Shown here: piece by piece, positions 59,455 through 64,000 of the stretch
How the letters are laid out: every line of letters begins with the position of its first letter
Position numbering within the stretch: position 1 is the stretch's first letter
Origin: Rhodoferax sp. OV413
Lineage (GTDB): Bacteria; Pseudomonadota; Gammaproteobacteria; Burkholderiales; Burkholderiaceae_C
Length of the DNA stretch: 64,000 bases
Direction of reading: 5' to 3'
NCBI GenBank assembly: GCA_945861785.1
Contig: CAMAWD010000004.1
Span: forward strand, 80,575-144,574
Translations under genes and position numbers: made by a program
The notes under the pieces: generated by a model
The model's input: the letters and a program-made list of their open reading frames with translations, nothing else
What the model was told of the DNA's origin: nothing
Databases searched by the model: none

Positions 59455-60429
59455 TCAGCGGAAGTTGAACTGCGGTGTCGGGTTTGTCCTGGAAGGATTG
59501 TTCGTGCCGTGAACCTGCGTGTGGCAGTTCATGCAACTGCGCCCCTGGGTCAGGTTGGTGGTGCTCTTGCCCGTTTGCGTGGCGGTGCTGGGCACAACCT
59601 GTGCGCCGCGCAGTTGCGGGATGAATCCGCCGTGCGGTGTATGGCACTGGTGGCACAGGAAGGGCGGCCGCGCCTTGAGCATGCTTTCCACCACCGTGCC
59701 GTGCGGGTTGTGACAGTTCGAGCAGTCCTCGCTGACCGGTTCATGGTTGTGCACGAACGGGCCGCGCTTCTCCATGTGGCAGGTGTAGCAGGTCTCGACC
59801 ACGCTGTCGCGCTTCATCAGCTTGGGACCGACCGAGCCGTGGGCGTTGTGGCAATCCGAGCAGGTCATCTTGCCTTCGACGATCGGGTGGTGCGAGGGCT
59901 TGTTGATCTGCGTGCGCTGTTCCTTGTGGCAGGCAAAACAGACTTCCGGCTGAGTGAGCTTTTCTCGCACCTTGTCACGGGCCGCGTGTACCTGATGGCA
60001 AGAGGAACAGGCCACGTCGCGGGCCTGGTGCACGCTGCCTTCCCAATGGGAGCGGCTGGCATCCTTCTGGTGGCAAGTCAGGCAGGTTTCGTTGCGAGCG
60101 CCGACTGGCGTCGTGCTGTGCTTGGTAAAAGTCCGATCCGGCCTCGGTCGCTCTTGGGCCCCCGCCGGCTTGTTGACGTGTGTCTCGCTATCGCCGTGGC
60201 AACTGGTGCAGGTCGGGTTGCGGGCGTCGGCACGCACGCCATGCTTGGTCTTGCCGATCGCCAACAACGCGCCGTTGTCGGTTTCGTCATGGCATTTCGT
60301 GCACTTGGCGTCGCCAGTCAGCACCAGGTCCTTTGCCGTGCCCTGCGCCTGCACAGAGGTGGCGCAGACCAAGCCCCCCAGCAAGGCGCACTGCATGGCG
60401 ACCACCAACAAGCACTTGATCATCTTCAT
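59455..60429 (-). CDS. Decaheme c-type cytochrome (MtrA/PioA/DmsE family)
   Basis: The 324-residue precursor starts at 60429 behind GGAG and has a signal peptide ending SVQAQ. I count exactly ten CXXCH motifs: CTKCH, CTSCH, CLTCH, CSSCH, CFACH, CSDCH, CYTCH, CSNCH, CHQCH and CMNCH, spaced as in MtrA/PioA. The protein would sit inside the MtrB/PioB-type barrel as an electron wire between periplasm and cell surface. No outer-surface MtrC/OmcA-type multihaem gene is in the window, as in PioAB/MtoAB systems of iron oxidisers. Direction of electron flow cannot be deduced. Confidence 0.94.
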   Translation of the reverse strand: MKMIKCLLVVAMQCALLGGLVCATSVQAQGTAKDLVLTGDAKCTKCHDETDNGALLAIGKTKHGVRADARNPTCTSCHGDSETHVNKPAGAQERPRPDRTFTKHSTTPVGARNETCLTCHQKDASRSHWEGSVHQARDVACSSCHQVHAARDKVREKLTQPEVCFACHKEQRTQINKPSHHPIVEGKMTCSDCHNAHGSVGPKLMKRDSVVETCYTCHMEKRGPFVHNHEPVSEDCSNCHNPHGTVVESMLKARPPFLCHQCHTPHGGFIPQLRGAQVVPSTATQTGKSTTNLTQGRSCMNCHTQVHGTNNPSRTNPTPQFNFR

Positions 60430-60599
60430 AGGAGCACTCCGCGCGTTGAATGGATGAATCGACAACACGACCGTGTTGCACGCCGATCCGCCGGACCATC
60501 TGCATACAACCAACCCATCTGCTTACCGGCGTTCACCGATTGCAGCGTAGTGCGCTTGCGTGAATGAATCCACCACAATTTGGTGAAACACGCGTCGTG

Positions 60600-60635
60600 T
60601 TGATTGATGTCAACCTCACGTTTGATCTGTGTCAA
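60600..60635 (-). promoter_or_regulatory. Two FNR/CRP-like half-palindromic boxes upstream of the decaheme gene
   Basis: TTGATTGATGTCAA (60600-60613) and TTGATCTGTGTCAA (60622-60635) each match the FNR consensus TTGAT-N4-ATCAA with one mismatch. Their centres are 22 bp apart, two helical turns, on the same DNA face. They lie 170-205 bp before the decaheme start. This suggests oxygen-responsive control by an FNR/Anr-type regulator. The 60430-60599 leader holds no other gene. Confidence 0.6.
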
Positions 60636-60723
60636 ATCAACCGTTGCGGAAGTGACGATTCCACAGGAGGGTTCGGGCAGCGCAGGCGAGCGAGACCCTG
60701 CGCGCGCGATGGGGCGCCCGGAC

Positions 60724-63402
60724 TCAGAGCAGGTGCGTGACCAGCCGGAAGTCGGCGTCCTCGGGAAACGGCTTGACCTGGAACCCCAGCCCCCGCATGA
60801 GCTTGAGCATGGCCGAGTTGTGCGTCAGCACCAGGCCCTCGATTTCTGTCAGGCCTTTTTCCCGTGCGAAGTCCATGATCGACAGCATCAGTCGCGAACC
60901 CAGGCCCAGTCCCTTGAAGTCATCCGCCACCACCAGCGAGAACTCGCAGGTGGTGCGGTCCGGGTTGGTGACATAACGCGATACACCCACGATGCGCGCC
61001 GTCTCCGTGGTTTCGCCATTGGCATCCTGCTGGCGTTCGTGGTACACCGCCACCAGCGCCATCTCGCGGTCGTAGTCGATCAGTGTGAAACGCGACAACA
61101 TGGTCGTGGGCAGTTCCTGCATGGAGGACACGAAGCGGAAGTAGCGGCTTTCGGGCGACAGCTTGCGCACGAACTCCTGCAGCATGGTCGCGTCGTCCGG
61201 GTGCACCGGGCGCACCGCGTATTGGCCACCGCCACGCAGCGGCCAGAGCTGTTCGCAGTGCGAGGGGTAGGGCAGGATGGCGAGGTGGTTGTAGTTGCGC
61301 ATCGATGGCCCGGCGCTGTCGATCACGATGCGCGCATCCACCGCCACTGCGCCCGATTCGTCCACGATCAGCGGGTTGATGTCCATCTCGCGCAGCTGGG
61401 GCAGCTCGCAGACCATCTCGGACACCCGCAGCAGGATCTGCTCCAGCGCCTCCATGCGCACCGGTGCGGCCCCGCGCCATTCGCCCAGGGTTTCGGCCAC
61501 GCGTGTGCGCTCGATCAGGCGGCGTGCCAGGTACTGGTTGAGCGGCGGCAGCTCCATGGCGCGGTCGTTGATCAACTCGATCATGGTGCCGCCGGCGCCG
61601 AAGGTGATCACCGGACCGAACGGGTCGTCGGTGACCATGCCAATACACACTTCGCGCCCGCGGTGCTGGGTTGACATGTTCTGTATCGTCACGCCGTTGA
61701 TACGCGCATCGGGTTGCAAACGGGCGACGGTTTGCACCATCTGGTTGTAGGTGTCGCGCACGCCCACCGCGTTGTGCACGTTGAGCGCGACTCCCTGCAC
61801 GTCGGACTTGTGGCTGATGTCGGGCGAGTCGATCTTGAGCGCCACAGGAAACCCGAGCTGCGCGGCGATCATGATGGCTTCGTTGACGCTGCGCGCCAGG
61901 ATGGTGCGGGTGACCGGGATGTGGAAGGCGGCCAGCAGCGCCTTGGACTCCATCTCGGTCAGCACCTTGCGCCGCTCGGCCAGCACGCTTTCGATCAACA
62001 TGCGCGCCCCTTCGACATCGGGCTTCGTGAGTTCGGACAGCGGCGGAGGAGTCTGTTGCAGCAGCAGCTGGTTCTGGTAGAACGACGCGATATTGCCGAA
62101 GGCGTCCACCGCCGCCTCGGGCGTGCGGAAGGTGGGTATGGCCGCCTCGCTGAAGATGCTGCGTGCGTCGGCCACCGACGAGTCGCCCATCCAGCAAGTG
62201 AGCAGGGGCTTGCCGATCTGCGGTTTGAGGGCGGCAATCGCCAGCGCCACCAAGCCGCCGTCGACGCCGTATTTGGGCGAATGGATCACCAGCACACCAT
62301 CGATCTGGGCTGCCTTGCCGGCGGCCAGGATGGCGGCCTGGAATTGTTCCGGGCCGGCCTCCTCCGAGATGTCTATCAGGTCGCTGAGCGAGGCCAGGGG
62401 CGACAACTGCGGCTTGAGGGCCAGCGCCTGCTCCGGCGTGAGGCTGCCCAGCTCCAGGCGGATCTCGCTGATCCAGTCGGCTGCCAGCACCCCAGGCCCG
62501 CCACCGTTGGTGACGATGGCCAGCCGGCGACCCACCGGCCGATAACGCGACGCCAGGCACTTGGCAGCGGAGAACAACTGCACGAACGAGTTGACGCGGA
62601 CCGCACCGGCGCGGCGCAGGGCGGCGTCGAACACGTCGTCGCTGCCAACGATAGAACCCGAATGTGTCAGGGCCGCGCGGTTGCCGGCCGGTTTGCGGCC
62701 GGCCTTGAGCACCACGACCGGCTTCGAGTTGGCTGCCGCCCGCAACGCACTCATGAAACGGCGTGACTGGGTGATGCCTTCCATGTAGACCACGATGCTG
62801 TGGGTGTGTGCGTCCCCAGCCAGAAAGTCGAGCACCTGCGCCATGTCGACTGCTGTATTGGGGCCCAGCGACACCACGGTGGAAAACCCCACGGCATTCT
62901 TGCGCGCCCAGTCGATGATGGACGAGGTCAGCGCGCCGGACTGCGACACCAGCGCCAGCGGGCCGGCCGTGGCCAACGCCCCGGCCACACTGGCATTGAG
63001 CTGCATATGGGGGCGCTGGAAACCCAGGGAATTGGGACCCAGCAGGTGGATGCCGTCGCGCCGGGCCAGCTTGTGCAGTTCTGCCGCCAGGGAGGCATCG
63101 ATACCACTGGATATGACGAGAGCGGCACGGCAATTGATGCGCCCGGCGATCTCCAGCGCGGCCGCCACCTCGGCCGCTGGCAGTGCGATCACGGCCAGGT
63201 CGGCCCGCGTCTGGGCCAGGTCGGCCAGCGTACCGCTGGTATGGATGTCCACGAAGGTCAGGGTGCCGGTGTATCGCTGGGCAGTGAGCGACTCCAGCAA
63301 GGCGCGGGCATGGGTGGTCCTCGACGGCGGATCTTCTTCCCGCCCAGCGAACACTGCGATCGAGGCAGGAGAAAAAAGCGGCGTCAAAAAATGCTTGTCC
63401 AT
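60724..63402 (-). CDS. Bifunctional acyl-CoA synthetase (ADP-forming type)/GNAT acetyltransferase
   Basis: The 892-residue fusion protein has an N-terminal CoA-binding domain (LFSPASIAVFAGREEDPPS) and a succinyl-CoA ligase-like flavodoxin part (LVSQSGALTSSIIDWA) with the phospho-His in ALTHSGSIVGSDD. An ATP-grasp part (GFPVALKIDSPDISHKSDVQG) and a C-terminal GNAT domain (VADDFKGLGLGSRLMLSIMD) follow. This is the architecture of Pat-type protein lysine acetyltransferases, which modify acetyl-CoA synthetase and other enzymes. The phospho-His is retained, so synthetase activity may remain. It is upstream of and co-directional with the decaheme gene, 294 bp away. Confidence 0.9.
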   Translation of the reverse strand: MDKHFLTPLFSPASIAVFAGREEDPPSRTTHARALLESLTAQRYTGTLTFVDIHTSGTLADLAQTRADLAVIALPAAEVAAALEIAGRINCRAALVISSGIDASLAAELHKLARRDGIHLLGPNSLGFQRPHMQLNASVAGALATAGPLALVSQSGALTSSIIDWARKNAVGFSTVVSLGPNTAVDMAQVLDFLAGDAHTHSIVVYMEGITQSRRFMSALRAAANSKPVVVLKAGRKPAGNRAALTHSGSIVGSDDVFDAALRRAGAVRVNSFVQLFSAAKCLASRYRPVGRRLAIVTNGGGPGVLAADWISEIRLELGSLTPEQALALKPQLSPLASLSDLIDISEEAGPEQFQAAILAAGKAAQIDGVLVIHSPKYGVDGGLVALAIAALKPQIGKPLLTCWMGDSSVADARSIFSEAAIPTFRTPEAAVDAFGNIASFYQNQLLLQQTPPPLSELTKPDVEGARMLIESVLAERRKVLTEMESKALLAAFHIPVTRTILARSVNEAIMIAAQLGFPVALKIDSPDISHKSDVQGVALNVHNAVGVRDTYNQMVQTVARLQPDARINGVTIQNMSTQHRGREVCIGMVTDDPFGPVITFGAGGTMIELINDRAMELPPLNQYLARRLIERTRVAETLGEWRGAAPVRMEALEQILLRVSEMVCELPQLREMDINPLIVDESGAVAVDARIVIDSAGPSMRNYNHLAILPYPSHCEQLWPLRGGGQYAVRPVHPDDATMLQEFVRKLSPESRYFRFVSSMQELPTTMLSRFTLIDYDREMALVAVYHERQQDANGETTETARIVGVSRYVTNPDRTTCEFSLVVADDFKGLGLGSRLMLSIMDFAREKGLTEIEGLVLTHNSAMLKLMRGLGFQVKPFPEDADFRLVTHLL

Positions 63403-63476
63403 GAATATCCCCAGAGCGTATGCCCGATAAGCGTGTTCAGCTTACCCGGATTCGAAATCGGTGGCCTGCGACGACG

Positions 63477-63584
63477 TCAAGTGAAGTTGAAATCCGGAAT
63501 CTGCTGGTCGGCCAGTGTGGCTGCGCAAACGGCCATGGCTGTTTTCTGCCCTTTGCGGTCGTTGTGGGTCTTTCCGGAAAACAT
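63477..63584 (-). CDS. Small ORF or C-terminal gene fragment next to structured element B
   Basis: A 35-residue frame from ATG 63584 reads MFSGKTHNDRKGQKTAMAVC and ends DQQIPDFNFT. The composition looks protein-like, and the frame stays open upstream to 63695 through one arm of element B. I do not recognise it. It may be the tail of a gene truncated by the element, or a short peptide gene. No ribosome site is evident. Confidence 0.25.
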   Translation of the reverse strand: MFSGKTHNDRKGQKTAMAVCAATLADQQIPDFNFT

Positions 63585-63613
63585 GACAGCCTGGATACCG
63601 GCGGCTTGGTGTG

Positions 63614-63709
63614 GGACCAGGTCGACGGCGCATTCGGCTCCGCGGCTGTCCCCCGCCCTGCGGGCTCCTCCTTTATGCCGCTGCGCCGAACGCACCGCCG
63701 ACCTGGTCC
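63614..63709 (-). repeat. Structured element, copy B (25-bp helix with conserved core)
   Basis: On the minus strand the two ends pair over 25 uninterrupted positions, three of them G-U. The inner GCGGC/GCCGC stem and a GCCC/GGGC apical hairpin follow. The core GCAGCGGCATAAAGGAGGAG differs by one base from copy A at 11.85 kb, and GGGGGACAGCCGCGGA is identical. Arm and hairpin sequences differ between copies while pairing is kept. It lies ~210 bp upstream of the acyl-CoA synthetase/GNAT gene, in the same direction. Confidence 0.75.
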
Positions 63710-63760
63710 TGCAAAGTCGTTGGAACGCCGCGCACCAAAACCCCCCGCCAGAGCGCGGGG

Positions 63761-63812
63761 GTGGGGGTCAGGTCTTGCATTGCGATACGGCAAAACAAGA
63801 CCTGACCCCCAC
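63761..63812. repeat. Perfect 17-bp inverted repeat
   Basis: GTGGGGGTCAGGTCTTG at 63761-63777 is the exact complement of 63796-63812, with an 18-nt loop. Such GGGGTCAGGTCTTG palindromes are often seen beside REP-associated (Y1/IS200-like) transposase genes in proteobacteria. None is in the window. Confidence 0.6.
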
Positions 63813-63854
63813 GGACGCTCGGTGGGGGCGATTTCTGGGGCGCCGAGGAGCGCA

Positions 63855-63961
63855 GCCCGAGGGTCGGTGCGCGCAGCGCACTTCGTCATCATTCTGGCCG
63901 CGGTTGTCCGAACGAAGCGCCTGCAGGGCGCGCAGTGAGTTCTGCGGCCCGACCCTCGGGC
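63855..63961. repeat. Long-spaced 13-bp inverted repeat at window end
   Basis: GCCCGAGGGTCGG (63855-63867) and its exact complement (63949-63961) enclose 81 bp that are rich in short GCGC-type palindromes. The 63813-64000 stretch shows no convincing gene. It may be the edge of a mobile element that continues beyond the window. Confidence 0.45.
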
Positions 63962-64000
63962 GAGCACCACAGGGCAGTCGGCGCGTTCAGCGCCCGACCG

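Overview
The window is a high-GC chromosomal segment from a betaproteobacterium, most likely a Comamonadaceae member (Rhodoferax/Hydrogenophaga-like). This rests on gene content and order: split transhydrogenase subunits (pntAa-pntAb-pntB), leuS-lptE-holA, hpf-ptsN-hprK next to fur-bamE-dapB, and the chain tsaB-rimI-UDG-pyrF. Genus-level placement is inference.

Layout. 1-10.2 kb: the C-terminal part of a lipid A phosphoethanolamine transferase, glycolytic genes pgk, pyk and fba, a PAP2 phosphatase and purC. These are followed by a three-gene set (polytopic membrane protein, AMP-forming acyl ligase, acyl carrier protein) that resembles a dlt-type acyl-activation and transfer module. 10.2-12.1 kb: an accessory island with vapBC, a BrnA-like antitoxin remnant flanked by attC-like sites, an orphan ORF and a 105-nt structured element (copy A). 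12.1-23.3 kb: housekeeping genes (cnoX, purEK, Sua5/TsaC, PBP4, tsaB, rimI, a UDG-family protein, pyrF, a MATE exporter, proA). 23.3-26.4 kb: a second accessory patch with a broken fic gene, hipBA and a NYN-domain remnant. 26.4-46.2 kb: holA, lptE, leuS, ExbBD-type proteins, dapB, bamE, fur, hprK, ptsN, hpf, a patatin, corA, mtnN, fadD, pnt genes, a NUDIX gene, mnmA and ssb.

46.4-60.7 kb is the most coherent functional block. It holds a HiPIP, a phosphonate-monoesterase-like sulfatase, a complete but split cytochrome c maturation set (ccmEFGHI on +, ccmABCD on -, converging on a LysR gene), and a decaheme cytochrome plus MtrB/PioB-type outer-membrane barrel. The decaheme, barrel and ccmABCD genes run in one direction, and two FNR-like boxes lie upstream. 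Together they look like an outer-membrane-spanning electron conduit (MtrAB/PioAB/MtoAB type) with its haem-attachment machinery, and HiPIP as a possible periplasmic partner.

60.7-64 kb: a bifunctional acyl-CoA synthetase/GNAT protein and an inverted-repeat-rich tail. The tail holds copy B of the structured element. Copies A and B share core sequence but have different 24-25 bp helices that both stay fully paired, which is strong internal evidence for a structured RNA or single-stranded DNA element that I cannot assign to a family.
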